64,000 nucleotides of DNA from Neoarius graeffei (GCF_027579695.1 NC_083572.1:17584421-17648420), one strand, 5' to 3'. Counted from the stretch's first letter, positions 1 to 10,870 are shown. Numbers and translations: made by a program. The notes: generated by a model from the letters alone, not told the origin.

Positions 1-545
1 ATACGCATATTGTGATTTAATTTCATTTGTGAAAATTTTACCAGAGGTTTGACCCTTGATTTAAATATCTTGCACTTTGACAATTTCATGAGGGTGTACG
101 TTCTTCTGAAATCAACTCCTCTCACAATTTGTGGAGGAATTTCACCAAACTTGGCAAACATGACAGTTATACGCATATTGAAATTTCGTTTAATTTGGGC
201 AAATTTTACCAGCGTTATGCCCTTGATTATTAACAAACTTGTTACTTTGGCAATTTCATCAAGGTGTGCTTGCTTTCTGAAATCAACTTCCTTCACAATT
301 TTTATCCCCCGCTGGCCAAAAGGCCCGAAGGGGGATTATGTCGTGGCGATGTCCGTCCCGGGAAGGGTGCTCAGCTTCTGAAATCAACTCCCACAATTTT
401 GGAAGAATTTCACGAAACTTGACAGGATTCTTTGTTATATGTCGGTAATACGCATATTACAATTCCATTACCAGAGTTATAGAATAGTTCCCAGCAGGGG
501 ATATTGTGCTCTCAGAGCGCTCTTGTACAGAGACTTCTGTGGGGT
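1..545. repeat. Degenerate tandem-repeat element, truncated by window start
   Basis: The motif ATACGCATATTG recurs at 1 and 169, with a related form at 448. Lines such as 'ctgaaatcaactcc' also recur, giving a period near 168 bp. A different block (303-345), with CCCCCGCTGGCC and its near-complement GGCCCGAAGGGGG, sits inside one unit. The end near 500-530 (GGGGATATTGTGCTCTCAGAG) resembles the end of the repeat fragment at 47.9-48.2 kb. No credible coding. Family not identified. Confidence 0.55.
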
Positions 546-610
546 AAATGCCGTATAATCTGAGACTACTAATAAACTAATTAAAAAGCTGTTTGACACA
601 AATCACCATA

Positions 611-1637
611 GCAGGGCTCGAAATTCTCGGTGGTCTGGTTGCCCGAGGCGACTTAATTTGTCATTTGGCGAGTAATTCCTGTCACTAGACAGCCCGGCTG
701 GCTAGTTGAAAATAAAAAATGTATATGAAGCAAAGATTCAGACTAGGGCTGTGCGATATATCGAATATACTCGATATATCTCCGAAAATTCTGTGTGAGA
801 TACATAAAATTATTATATCGTAACTATCGAGTATTTTATGGTCATCTGCCAACTTGCGTTTGTTTCGTGTTTGTTTAAAACCTTTCCCGGTGGCTTTCTC
901 CCTGTCCCTCAGGCAGTAATGTGAGAGGCTGCCTAAGGGTAAAAAAAACAAAACAATAACGTCACACACTCGCCAACCAATCCCGGGTGACATCTCTGTG
1001 CTGAAAGGAACTTGCGGGAAGATTTTCTAGTTTCGGTTTACAGCGCTGACTCAGTTCGTGCAATCGCTGGTGTTGCATAGGCTACCGTGTAAGCTCTGTC
1101 AATTTCAGCGACAAATTAAAAATGGAAGCAGGCGAATTGGTTCCTAAAAGAACTAGTACGGGGTCAGTCATCTGGCTTTTTTTTTTTTTTGGATATCGCG
1201 AGGAGGACGTGGAACAGCAAATGCCAGTTTGTAAAGTGTGCAAAAAAAAAACCCCTGTCATCACGAAAGGCAGCAGCACTACAAAGCATGTTGGACATAT
1301 TTTGGGTGCTATAGTCATGATAGTAAGTATATTTGTTTTCAATACTCATACACAAAGTTGCCAAGTTTTCCAATATATTATTATTTGTTGTTGATATATT
1401 ATGGTGCTCTGTGTTGTTCTCATTTATGTATTTAACAACAGTATCAAAATACTCGGGTCTTGAAATAAATGCACCTTAGTCATGAACAATGGTAACTACT
1501 CTCGTGTTACTTTTGACAGAAGTAAAAATTCATACATGAACAAATTTTGGCTAGTTGATTTTCTGTTTGGCTAGTTACTTTGGAAGGTAACTAGTCCGGC
1601 TGGCTGGTGAAAAAAATATATGAATTTTGAGCCCTGC
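611..1637. mobile_element. hAT-type composite DNA transposon
   Basis: The ends are inverted: CAGGGCTCGAAATTC at 611 and GAATTTTGAGCCCTG ending at 1637. A CATAG motif flanks both sides. Inside, near 741, a second terminus begins (CTAGGGCTGTGCGATATATC), typical of ZBED-type hAT elements. A BED-finger coding remnant lies at 1122. Short direct blocks near both ends (CCGGCTGGCTAGTTG at 692 and CCGGCTGGCTGGTG at 1593) suggest one hAT element inserted in another. The hAT assignment rests on the termini and the BED remnant. Confidence 0.5.
1122..1326 (+). pseudogene. hAT/ZBED transposase N-terminal remnant (BED finger)
   Basis: An ATG at 1122 opens a frame with a W at residue 18, an F-rich FGY segment, and a CKVCKK knuckle followed by a Ser/Thr-rich stretch and H-x3-H-like residues. 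This is the layout of a BED zinc finger, the DNA-binding domain at the start of many hAT transposases. A run of T bases encodes FFFF where one or two aromatic residues are usual, so the frame may have slipped. Nothing of the catalytic core or dimerisation domain follows before the element ends. Read as a dead remnant; a first coding exon of a larger lost gene is possible. Confidence 0.45.
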
Positions 1638-1746
1638 ATAGGAACAATGAGGTGTTTGCTTGTTTGGTTTTTTTTTTTCCCTATAGAGGATTTCGACGTG
1701 ACGTCACAGGTCACGTGACGCCCCGGTGTCCGCCGTTTTGAAGGTC

Positions 1747-1859
1747 AAGCTAGCTAATGTCAACAACAGTAGCTAGTATGTTACTGTAGCAACGTTTACG
1801 TTCAGTCATTTGGATGACTGTTAAAACCTTTCAGTCTCAAGTTTTTCCTTTACTGTATT
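1747..1859 (+). repeat. Left arm of a 113-bp inverted repeat
   Basis: This segment (including AACAACAGTAGCTAGTATG and CAGTCATTTGGATGACTG) is repeated in reverse complement at about 3988-4113 with few mismatches. The arms bracket the palindrome and the LINE fragment, so they are subterminal foldback arms of the surrounding element. Confidence 0.8.
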
Positions 1860-2009
1860 TACTAGTTTACTGAGCTAGCGCGCTCGGGCAGGCTGGGCGC
1901 GAGCACGCTAGCTCGGGCAGGCTGGGAGTGAGTGCGCTAGCTCAGGCAGGCTGGGAGCTAGCGCGCTCGCTCCCAGCCTGCCCAAGCGCGCTAGCTCAGT
2001 AAACTAGTA
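1860..2009. repeat. GC-rich palindrome with internal iterations
   Basis: ACTAGTTTACTGAGCTAGCG at the left is matched by CGCTAGCTCAGTAAACTAGT at the right. Between them the motif GGGCAGGCTGGG with GCGCTAGCTC is iterated three times, then inverted once (CCCAGCCTGCCC). The block should extrude as a stable hairpin. Confidence 0.85.
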
Positions 2010-2016
2010 AATAATC

Positions 2017-3145
2017 AAATCAAGTTTATTTGTACAGCGCTTTTAACAATAAACATTGTCGCAAAGCAGCTTTACAGAATTTGAACGACTTGAAACATGA
2101 GCTAATTTTATCCCTAATCTATCCCCAATGAGCAAGCCTGTGGCGACGGTGGCAAGGAAAAACTCCCTCAGATGACATGAGGAAGAAACCTCGAGAGGAA
2201 CCAGACTCAAAAGGGAACCCATCCTCATTTGGGCAATAACAGACAGCCTGACTATAATATTAACAGTTTTAACAGGTATAACCCTCAACTGTCCTCATGG
2301 GGCCGTCCTTCACAGGAGCGGTGCGATAAAACTCCGACCAGACACAGGGCACCAGGATGGATCAAGCAGGTCTGAGGGGCAGAAGAGGCCAGCATCTCAA
2401 TCCCAGGACCAACATGTAACTCAGAGGGACAGACTGGGGGGGGGGGAAGAGAGAGAGAAAGAAAACACGTTGTTAGGTATGCCCTAAAAATGATAAGTAT
2501 TAAATCTGTGTGGTAGGCTTGCAGAGACTAGAGTCTTTACATCAGGCATAACACACAACAATGGCATGTTAATATGGTAAAATATATCATGACCTGCTCT
2601 GGCTGGATGCTTGATTGGGTGATGGGAGCACACTCTTCAGCAATGATGAGATGCAGATGGGACCCTTAGGGCTGGCCAAGACAATTCAGTTACATTTCAC
2701 CGGGTCTGGGACATGCGACAGAATGTCTGACGGCCGATTCCCTGCAGGCTACGATAGCCAGTCGAGGTCTCCACCGTCTCCACCAAAAGATTTCCTGTTG
2801 ACTCCATGTAACTCAGAGGGACAGATTTGGGGTGGGGGGGAGGGAAAGAAAACACAGGTGGTTAGGTATGCCCAATGTCACCTGAATAAGTAGGAACAGT
2901 ATACATATTGCACCGAGTACAAGCAGGGACTCCGGCAACTAACTATGACAGCATAACTAAAAGGAGAGAGCCAGAAGGTAACACAGGCATGAGGGAGCCC
3001 CGGGACATAAAGCAGCCAGCCACTACACCGTCAACAAACTCGAGTGAGCAAGCGAGTGGGGACTGACAGCATCCATACATCCCAGTTTACCAAAACACTC
3101 TGTCTGAGGACCCTCCAGATCTACTCCTTTACCTCATAAACACCA
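2017..3145 (-). repeat. LINE 3' untranslated region
   Basis: On the minus strand this follows directly the stop of the LINE reading frame at 3146. Its distal end (2024-2230) recurs at 5821-6047 and 6420-6450, including TTTGTACAGCGCTTTTAAC, so it is the mobile 3' end of a LINE family. Internal short duplications such as CTCAGAGGGACAGA occur twice (2410, 2814). Confidence 0.75.
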
Positions 3146-3970
3146 TTAACAAAAGGCTTGACTAAACAGATATGTTTTCAGCCTAGACTTAAATGCTGAG
3201 ACTGTGTCTGATTCCCGAACATTACTTGGAAGGCTGTTCCATAACTGTGGGGCTTTGTAAGAAAAGGCTCTGCCCCCTGATGTAGCCTTCACTATACAAG
3301 GTACCAGCAGATAGCCTGCACCTTTTGATCTAAGTAGGCGTGACGGGTCATAGAGGAGCAGAAGTTCACTCAGGTACTGTGGTGCGAGACCATTTAGTGC
3401 TTTAAAGGTCAATAGTAGTATTTTATAATCAATACGAAATTTGATTGGGAGCCAATGCAGTGTGGATAAGACAGGCGTGATGTGGTCATATTTTCTAGTT
3501 CCAGTAAGGACTCTTGCTGCTGCATTTTGAACTAACTGGAGCTTGTTTATGCACTTATTGGAACATCCAGACAGTAAGGCATTACAATAATCCAACCTGG
3601 AGGTAACGAAAGCATGGACTAGTTTTTCTGCATCATGCAATGACATTAAATTTCTTATCTTTGCAATATTTCTGTGATGAAAGAAGGCTATCCGGGTGAT
3701 GTTATCAATGTGAGTTTCGAATGAAAGATTGGGGTCAATAATCACTCCGAGGTCTTTTACTGCTGCACGTGAAGAAACAGAAAGGCCATCCAGAGTCACT
3801 GTGTAATCAGAAAACTTACTTCTAGCTGCATGTGGTCCTAGCACAAGTACTTCAGTCTTGTCAGAGTTAAGCAGAAGGAAATTAATAAGCATCCAGTGTC
3901 TAATGTCCTTAACACATTCCTCAATTCTATTAAGCTGGTGTGTCTCATCAGGTTTTGCAGAGACATACAA
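3146..3970 (-). pseudogene. 5'-truncated L2/CR1-like LINE reverse transcriptase, C-terminal part
   Basis: An open frame of 274 residues matches the downstream half of a non-LTR reverse transcriptase polyprotein. It has the post-catalytic segment with LNSDKTEVLVLGP, the VKDLGVIID segment, a thumb-like region with LDYCNALLSG, and the C-terminal LQLVQNAAARVLT / LHWLPI / FRIDYKI motifs and a final SRLKTYLF, all usual in fish L2-type LINEs. The catalytic FADD box and the endonuclease domain would lie further upstream and are missing, so this is a 5'-truncated insertion. The frame is intact to its stop, suggesting modest age. It sits inside the 1.68-4.80 kb DNA element. Confidence 0.8.
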
Positions 3971-3987
3971 CTGTAAAATACAGTACA

Positions 3988-4113
3988 GTAAAATACAGTA
4001 AAGGAAAAACTTGAGACTGAAAGGTTTTAACAGTCATCCAAATGACTGAATGTAAACATTGCTACAGTAACATACTAGCTACTGTTGTTGACATTAGCTA
4101 GTGCTAACAGCTA
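3988..4113 (-). repeat. Right arm of the inverted repeat
   Basis: Reverse complement of 1747-1859 with a few substitutions (for example CATTCAG for CGTTCAG). A short ACAGTA/ATACAGTA iteration marks the junction with the LINE. Confidence 0.8.
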
Positions 4114-4234
4114 GCTGCTAGTGCACTGCTACAACTACACAGACCCTAATAATACAGTTCTTGGTCATTGCCTGGTAACAGCAAATTTATAATGGGTCAT
4201 GTCTCAACAGACTAAGAAGTTATTTCAATGACAT

Positions 4235-4678
4235 TTAATAACATGGCGACCACCGGCTCCAGGGACGACCCGCTGATGTAGGCATGTTACCCAGCCTGGT
4301 TTTAACGACATAGGTATACAGATCATGTGGGCCGAAGTCAGGTAAAGACGAGGGCTTTGTGTACTTCCGTACGTCAGTGAACAATCCTGGTGGAAGCAGG
4401 TAAACGTCGTTCTCTAAGCCTGCTAACCTCAATTTTTGCAAATACCTCTCCCTCTGCTCGCCCTGTAAATGCCCTACGTCGCTGGATAGTGAAGGTGTTT
4501 TCTGCATCTCGCTCCTTTTTCTTTTATGTTTTTTCCCTGGTATTTCCCACACGCCTGACTGCAGGTCAGGAAGATCACCCGCGCTGCAAAGCCAGAAAAA
4601 GATAGCCTGGTAACGTGTACGGATCACGTACACCAGCATCATTGATTTTCTGGTGATATCGCTTCTTACTTGCGTCAT
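4235..4678 (-). pseudogene. ISL2EU-like accessory protein remnant
   Basis: A 147-residue minus-strand frame. The segment from about residue 78 (RERYLQKLRLAGL, then a Pro-rich stretch and DLYTYVVKT) aligns by eye with the ORF at 43142-43447 (FKYIQKIAMCNGID, DISNYLVLQTSFYT). In fish such segments precede SWIM/YqaJ-type domains in transposon accessory proteins. No nuclease motif is present, so this is a fragment. A 5' frame start is not certain. Confidence 0.4.
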
Positions 4679-4804
4679 CTAGGCCGGATAAAATACTCGA
4701 CAATGAGACTTCGTCATGATCAACAGTGTATCGCTACCGGTAGTCGCCATATTTGTGACCGTCAAAATGGCACCGGTCACGTGGGTCGAAAACCTCTATA
4801 AGGG

Positions 4805-5814
4805 GACGTTTAACGTTTTATGGAAGGCGTCTCCAATTTCAGTTTGTTTTTTTTTTTTAAACAGCAAATTTTGCCGTTTCTCGTTAATGTGCACTTTATT
4901 TATTTATTTATTTATTTATTTAAAAATCACATAAGGGATCATAGGCACTAACTTCTCCCAGACATTCTGCACCATTAAATGTAACCATCAATGGAGAAAA
5001 AGTTGTTCATAAATGAATTAAAAATAATTATTTGCCAACGGGGAAAATAATAAATTTTGGGGTAGTAACTCCACCTTCGTGTCAGTCCAGGTCATGTTGC
5101 CCCAGCCACTAAACCCTCCCCCACCCCCAAACCATCGATTATCCTATTACTGCATGCCCCATCCGGTTTTATTCCTCATGTCTACAAACCACTACTAAAG
5201 TGTGAAGGTGAAACTGTATGCATGTTACAATATACATAGTTCCACTTAAGCTGTATACAAGTCTACCTAAACTGTAAATATAGTTATGACATTCAGCTAT
5301 ATGATTTATTTAAAATTTGAGACTTAGTCGTTGGCCTTTGAAGCAAGTATATTAAGATCTGGGCTTCTATATAGCAAACATGAAACCTGTCTTTGGCATG
5401 AGGGGAGGAAAATGGTGTAAATTTTAACTTAACATGTTTGCTTCAACATGTCCATGCACTCTCTCTCGTCATTGTGTGGTTTGTATCTGTTTAATGCTTT
5501 TGTAATGTAAGAATGGCTAAAGCCGTGTGGGTGTGTGGACAAACCCACTCTTCCGGTGTCTTCACCTTGCGTGTCAATTGTCGAGGTTTCTTAGATTAGC
5601 CATCTGTCCAGCCATGACGTCAGTCTAATGAGGTCAATCGGGTCAAAATGAAGTTCTTGTCTGTCCTACTGAGTCAACAGCTTTACACAATCTCGGTGAT
5701 TTCCAGGAAGCATATCATGTTTTCCAGTGTTCCTCTACTTTAAAGGTGTGCAAGCGTTTTGTCTTCAAGCACATCCTCTACCCTGCCATGACTCCGAGCA
5801 TTTTCTATTATGTC
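4805..5814. other. Intergenic or intronic, no gene seen
   Basis: AT-rich sequence with a (TTTA)n run at about 4893-4922 and a T9 tract. No open frame with recognisable protein, no clear repeat ends. Probably intronic or flanking DNA of the rhbdf2 gene. Confidence 0.4.
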
Positions 5815-6047
5815 AAGTCAAGTTTATTTGTACAGCGCTTTTAACAATAAACATTGTCGCAAAGCCGCTTTACAGAATTTGAACGACTTAAAATATGAGC
5901 TAATTTTATCCCTAATCTATCCCCAATGAGCACACCTGTGGCGACGGTGATGAGGAAAAACTCCCTCAGACGACACGAGGAAGAAACCTCGAGAGGAACC
6001 AGACTCAAAAGGGAACCCATCCCCATCCGGGCAACAACAGACAACAT
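5815..6047 (-). repeat. LINE 3' end, second copy, split by a SINE
   Basis: Closely matches 2017-2245. It breaks at 6047, and the match resumes at 6420 (AACAGACAACATGACTATAA) after a SINE inserted with a 12-bp target duplication. Confidence 0.8.
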
Positions 6048-6419
6048 CTCATCTCATTATCTGTAGCCGCTTTATCCTTCTACAGGGTCGCAGGCAAGCT
6101 GGAGCCTATCCCAGCTGACTACGGGCGAAAGGCGGGGTACACCCTGGACAAGTCGCCAGGTCATCACAGGGCTGACACACAGACACAGACAACCATTCAC
6201 ACTCACATTCACACCTACGGTCAATTTAGAGTCACCAGTTAACCTAACCTGCATGTCTTTGGACTGTGGGGGAAACCGGAGCACCCGGAGGAAACCCACA
6301 CGGACACGGGGAGAACATGCAAACTCCACACAGAAAGGCCCTCGCCGGCCCCGGGGCTCGAACCCAGGACCTTCTTGCTGTGAGGCGACAGCGCTAACCA
6401 CTACACCACCGTGCCGCCC
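6048..6419 (-). mobile_element. tRNA-derived SINE, full length, inserted in LINE 3' end
   Basis: On the minus strand it begins GGCGGCACGGTGGTGTAGTG (A box), then GGTCCTGGGTTCGAGCC (B box), and ends in an ATGAG-type tail. A 12-bp target duplication AACAGACAACAT flanks it (6036-6047 and 6420-6431). This is the best-preserved minus-strand copy of the commonest repeat in the window. The family name is not asserted. Confidence 0.9.
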
Positions 6420-6431
6420 AACAGACAACAT

Positions 6432-7275
6432 GACTATAATATTAACAGTCCTAACAAAGTCAGCTTTGTTGATGCTATAAACCCCCCACCAACTTTAACC
6501 CGAGTGCAAAACCATTCACAACAACCGCAGTCCCAAGTCAGCAAGTCAACTGCAGTCCCCAGCCACAAAAACACCACTGCAAGAGTCCAGAGCGTCCTGG
6601 ATTATGTGGGAGTGAAATGGAAATGTGCTGTGACTAGGCGTGAAGTTACGAGAACGGTCCGTGATGATTAGCCTGTTTAATATAAAGCTATGCCCAGCTG
6701 TGATGTGATGTGATGTACAAACAAAACTCTTGTTAACTCGCGAATGAAATCAGGAAAGATGAAAAGATAAGGAAAGAATGAATGCAGAACGGAGCAATAG
6801 ACAGAAAGGAAGAACAAAAGCACACAGTGAAAGCGTGTCGATTGAGGGAGGAGTGGATGAAGCTGCATTAAGCAGATGTTTTTATTCCCATTTGCATGAT
6901 TGGTGCACATGTTGATTACATTACATTATATTCAGATTCTTTTCAATCCTGCCATTTCTGGCGGTTTCCATTTTAGGATGTAATTGCTGCCCTGTACATG
7001 TGCATTTTATCCATTAAGGAAATGAAACTGGTCATCTGTTTGATTCATCAATCCTGTGTACCAGCAACAAAAGATCACCAGTTATTTACGCAGCAATTCC
7101 TGTTTATGCAGCCGACAGAAATCAACAAGCTCTGCACCTGTTTCTCAATTAACCCTGCCGGCTTTTTGCTTTTTATTTTGCTAGCTACAATAAGGTTTGG
7201 GTTTTTTTTAAACACAAATTGCTAATGTTAACAACATTAGTGAGGTAAGCATGCGCACGACTGCAATTTGGTATA
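6432..7275. other. No gene seen
   Basis: Holds the tail of the split LINE copy (to about 6450), a TGTGATGTGATG iteration near 6700, and unremarkable AT-rich sequence. No convincing exon. Confidence 0.4.
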
Positions 7276-7595
7276 CAGTACCAATCAAAAGTTTGGACAC
7301 GTTTTCTAATTCAGTAGTTTTTCTTTATTTTTATTAATTAAGACGCTTCATGTCTTAAAGTAATGATGGATGTCATTTCTCTTTACTTAGTCGAGCGCTT
7401 CTTGATGTACGGTAACATGGATTACTACAGTTGTAGAATAGGGCTATTTACTGTATTTTTATTATTTGTTTTAAGACTTTTTGCTTGTTTACCATACAAT
7501 TCATAAATGCCCCATGTTATTTCGTAGTTTTGATGTCTTTTGATGTTCTACGATGCAGAAAATGGCCAAAATACAGAAAAGCTTATGAACGAGGT
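7276..7595. mobile_element. Tc1-type MITE, internally deleted copy
   Basis: Starts after TA with CAGTACCAATCAAAAGTTTG and matches the complete copy at 50988-51535 over its first part (GTCTTAAAGTAATGATGGAT) and last part (AAAATACAGAAAA). The middle 200 bp and the right terminus are missing. Confidence 0.75.
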
Positions 7596-7614
7596 GGTAT
7601 TGGCAAACTTTTTA

Positions 7615-8005
7615 ATTGTTTTGAAAAGAAGGGAGGAAGAAAGGAGAGGAAAAACTAAAGGATGTGAGGGGAAAGAGGGAAGACAGCTTAGAAATAAGGA
7701 AGATTACGAAAGCAAGGAAGACTGATGGTAGGTGAGGAAGCGGAGCAAAACGGGAGGAGGTATGGATGGGTGGAAGGAGAGAAAGATGCAAGGAGTTCAA
7801 GAAAGACAAGATGATGGAGATGAAGACAGGAAGGAAAGGAAGGACAGAATTGAGGAAGGTAAGGAATTACACAAATCAAGAAGGGAAGTAGGGAAAAAAA
7901 ACAGGTTGGAAATTGAGGAAGGAGGGAAAGAAGACGGGCCTTGTGAAAGAAAAGGATATGTGGAGAAAGGAAGAAAGGATTACAACAATGGCAAAAAGTA
8001 ATTTT
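7615..8005 (+). repeat. Polypurine (GA-rich) tract
   Basis: About 390 bp of strongly purine-biased sequence (GGAAGGA/GAAAG blocks) just before the last rhbdf2 exon. Open frames here are by-products of base bias. It lies within the final intron. Confidence 0.8.
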
Positions 8006-8193
8006 CTTTCAGTTATTATTATTTTTTAAACACGGTCATTTTTCATCTCCCTTTTTTCTCCATAGCTGAAAAGTTTACGTTTGCTATTTGCACAGCTGTC
8101 GGAGTCGTTGCAATATTTAACTGCTGTTGTACAATTATACATGTGACGAATAACTAAATCTTGAATCTTTCTGTTCATGCCCTTGTAACGCAG

Positions 8194-8613
8194 GTGGGTC
8201 CAGCAGGTTCTCAGTTCGGTCTGCTTGCATGCCTGTTTGTGGAGCTCTTTCAGGGCTGGCAGATGTTGGAGAAGCCATGGAACGCCTTCCTCAAGCTGCT
8301 TGGACTTGTCCTCTTCCTCTTCCTCTGTGGTCTGCTGCCATGGATCGACAACATTGCCCACATCTTTGGCTTCCTCAGTGGCATGCTGTTGTCCTTCTCC
8401 TTTTTGCCCTACGTCACCTTCGGCACCTTCGACAAGTACCGCAAGCGTGTGCTCATCATCCTGTCACTGCTCGTGTACACCGGGCTGTTCTCCTCACTCA
8501 TCGTCTGGTTCTACATCTACCCCATCAACTGGAAATGGCTCGAGTATCTCACCTGTATCCCCTTCACCAGCAATTTCTGCGAGCGCTATGATCACGACCC
8601 CACTGGGCACTAA
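8194..8613 (+). CDS. rhbdf2: Inactive rhomboid (iRhom), last coding exon
   Basis: Preceded by a pyrimidine-rich tract and AG (GTAACGCAG), reading in frame for 139 residues to TAA at 8611. iRhoms are protease-dead rhomboids of the ER and Golgi that escort ADAM17 and EGFR ligands. The exon opens with GPAGSQFG, the iRhom form of the rhomboid active-site loop (Pro in place, no catalytic Ser in the GxSG position). It keeps [11 protein letters not shown], which carries the second-site His. Hydrophobic spans at residues 6-20, 29-48, 52-72 and 86-108 are the last membrane helices. The C-terminus ([20 protein letters not shown]) is closer to remembered RHBDF2 than RHBDF1. Upstream exons are not found in the window and must lie before it or in repeats. 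The paralogue call is inference, supported by the neighbouring aanat. Confidence 0.9.
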   Translation: MGPAGSQFGLLACLFVELFQGWQMLEKPWNAFLKLLGLVLFLFLCGLLPWIDNIAHIFGFLSGMLLSFSFLPYVTFGTFDKYRKRVLIILSLLVYTGLFSSLIVWFYIYPINWKWLEYLTCIPFTSNFCERYDHDPTGH

Positions 8614-9264
8614 CACGCTTGCTCCTTCACGAGCCCGAGGATGAATGGTTTGCTGTCTGTGTGCTACCTCGCATGCAAATCCTGGCCACTACATTATTGA
8701 CCATGTGGTGCATTGTGGCCACACTAGTCCAGCAAACAGTACTGCAAGATGATGATGTTTCTGGAGGCCAAGTACTGTAAGGATTGGGGAAGATAGCTAC
8801 AATGGGACGACTACTGAAGTTTCGAGGCATTAGTAAGTCACTTACTCTGAGATCCACTGATTTGTGCAGGACTTCTATCGAAATGCACAAATCTACACCA
8901 ATTTCTTATCGACACTAAATCAGGGTACATCTTGGTCAACCTTGCCTTAAACTAGCATTTTATTGATTTGACAAGTGGGTGCCATGTTATAAAACACTGT
9001 AGAAGATAATGAATGATGCCTTTTGTGTCCATATGTCCAAATTGAAGTGATACTCCAGCTTTATTTAACCTAATCTCGATCTACCATAGATTAAGGTGTG
9101 ACTTTTTTTTTTCTTTTCTTCAGAGGAAGGTGTTTGTAGGTGTGTGTTACCAATGTAGTTGTGTGGGTCTGCTCGGAAAGCATAAATAACCGACTTTTTT
9201 TTAAACTGTATTGCTCCACTGTTGGAAGGGTGACTGAGAAGGTTGGTGTTGCGTTACATTATTC
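8614..9264 (+). other. Probable rhbdf2 3' untranslated region
   Basis: Follows the stop codon directly. No splice sites or open frames of interest. The first AATAAA on the plus strand is at 10342-10347, so the UTR could run about 1.7 kb, unless an ATTAAA at 10293 is used. Confidence 0.5.
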
Positions 9265-9562
9265 ATTTATCTGCAGTAATTGCTGCTGGTCAGGGTGGAT
9301 CCAGAGAGCACCAGTCTGTTGTAGGGTGCCATACTTGTATCTGTTCACACACACGCATTCAGACCTAGAGGAAGTCTACCAATGAGCTACCCATTTGTTT
9401 TTGAGGATGGGAGGAAACTGGAGAGCTCAGAAGAAACCTGTGGAGAACATGTGAAACTCCACACAGACAGCCCAAGCCAAACCCAAGCTCATGATCCAAA
9501 TGGGGAACCTGGAGGTACCATATGAGGCTGCGATGCTACCCACTGCATCACCATGCTGCCTG
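9265..9562 (-). mobile_element. Old, divergent SINE-like repeat
   Basis: Reading the plus strand: GGTCAGGGTGGATCCAGAG, GGAGGAAACTGGAGAGC, GAACATGTGAAACTCCACAC and GCTACCCACTGCATCACCAT. This is the reverse of a tRNA-headed repeat of the same general type as the main SINE, but a different, more decayed subfamily. Confidence 0.65.
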
Positions 9563-10562
9563 CACAGTGTCCTGGGCTGGTACTCTCAATGGGGCAACTT
9601 TTGTAGAACCCGAAGACCCTAAAGGTACAAGAGTGGTCCTAAGGGCCAATTTATGGACCTGAAATTGTTTTAAGGTTCGCTCCGTTTACATTATCATGTG
9701 AAAGATGAACCCTCGAGAGTACAACCCCAGTGACGAGGAAAGGTGCAGTTTGGTACGTTTTATGCCTTGACCATTTGGTAGTGGGTTTTGGGATTGATCA
9801 GAAAAGGGGCAAGGTCAGATTCCTGCGGTGTTTGTTTTTTTTTTGTTTGTTTTTTTTTTTCCCTCTTCTCTTCAGTAGCTTACTTGCACATTTCATATAC
9901 AGGAACTCAAAGCCTCTTTTCTGACTATCTATGATTTTTGCCGGTGGTCAGTCAGTCTGAGAATAGAGTCCTCGTTGTAACCGGCAGATGAACCGATCAA
10001 AACAAGGGTAAGGTCACAGCAAGGTGAAATGTCTGAAATAATTTCTCAGTAATTCCCTTCCTGTTTTGTAACACAGATGTTTAAGTTCATATATTTAACA
10101 TTCAGGAACTCCAAAGCTTATTTTGTGGCTGTTTTTTAAAACTTTTTTGCCATTGGTGTGTCTATCCGCACATCCGTTTGAGGTTCTTGTTAGCACAATA
10201 CCTCAAGATCTGATGGTTGATCGTCTGTAGGATATAGATCAGGACTGTTGGTGTCGAGTTCTGAGAGTGTAAGAACCTTCGTTTTGAATTTGCATTAAAT
10301 AGTTGATTATTGATGCAATTCAGAAGCCATCTTTAATTTGAAATAAACAGGCAACATGTTTGTTACCGTGTGAGGCAAGAGTCCATTTTCATTCGTTGGA
10401 AAGGAGGTTGAATAACACTGGAGTATCCCTATGTTATGACACCAGGGTATGCCACTACCACTATGAAAACTCCTTATACTGGTTACTACATTGCGTTTTT
10501 GTCACTTGGGAGTGAGAATTGCACAGATCCCCCAATGACCGAGTTGCCAGTTTATTAGGTAC
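9563..10562. other. 3' flank of rhbdf2, no further gene seen
   Basis: Contains T-rich runs at 9834-9862 and a candidate polyadenylation signal AATAAA at 10342-10347. No recognisable repeat ends. Confidence 0.4.
10342..10347 (+). terminator. Candidate polyadenylation signal for rhbdf2
   Basis: AATAAA, the first canonical signal downstream of the stop at 8611. An ATTAAA at 10293 is an alternative. No transcript data. Confidence 0.35.
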
Positions 10563-10870
10563 ACTATATGGCCAAAGGGTTGTGGACACCTGACCATCCC
10601 ACCAATATGTACTTGTTGAGCATCCAGTTCTAAATTTAATCCTTGCTTTGCAGTTATTACTACCTTCACACTTCTTCTGGGAAGGCTTTCGACTAGATTT
10701 TGGAGCATGGCTGTGGAGATTTGTGTCCATACAGCCACAAGAGCATTAGTGAGGTCAGGCATTGATGTTGGGCGAGGAGGCCTGGGGGGGGTGCAGTCAG
10801 TGTTCCAGTTTATACCAAAGTTCAGTGTTCAATGAGGTTGAGGTCAAGGTCCATTATGCATTTTTATAAT
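10563..10870 (-). pseudogene. Tc1 transposon 3' end fragment
   Basis: The minus strand encodes a segment with LTNALVAVWTQISTAMLQNL and VESLPRR, typical of the extreme C-terminus of a Tc1 transposase, followed by the inverted-repeat-like TATATGGCCAAAGGGTTGTG. A similar terminal fragment occurs at 49302. The catalytic core is missing. Confidence 0.7.

Larger units (their letters stand above)
1680..4803 (-). mobile_element. ISL2EU-like DNA transposon hosting a LINE
   Basis: Terminal inverted repeats: left CTATAGAGGATTTCGAC followed by GTGACGTCAC; right complement TTATAGAGGTTTTCGAC followed by CCACGTGACC. A minus-strand ORF near the right end is related to the ORF in the 43.06-44.20 kb element, which has similar GACGTCAC-bearing ends. 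The centre is occupied by LINE sequence between two further inverted arms. The superfamily (ISL2EU, related to PIF/Harbinger, which carries a YqaJ/THAP-type accessory protein) is inferred from remembered protein features and is tentative. Confidence 0.5.

Noticed and set aside
7540-8001. Lys/Glu-rich open frames before rhbdf2
   Set aside because: Result of purine bias in the polypurine tract; no protein similarity.
8225-8644. Two further plus-strand frames overlapping the rhbdf2 exon
   Set aside because: Out-of-frame shadows; the iRhom frame has all the family motifs.
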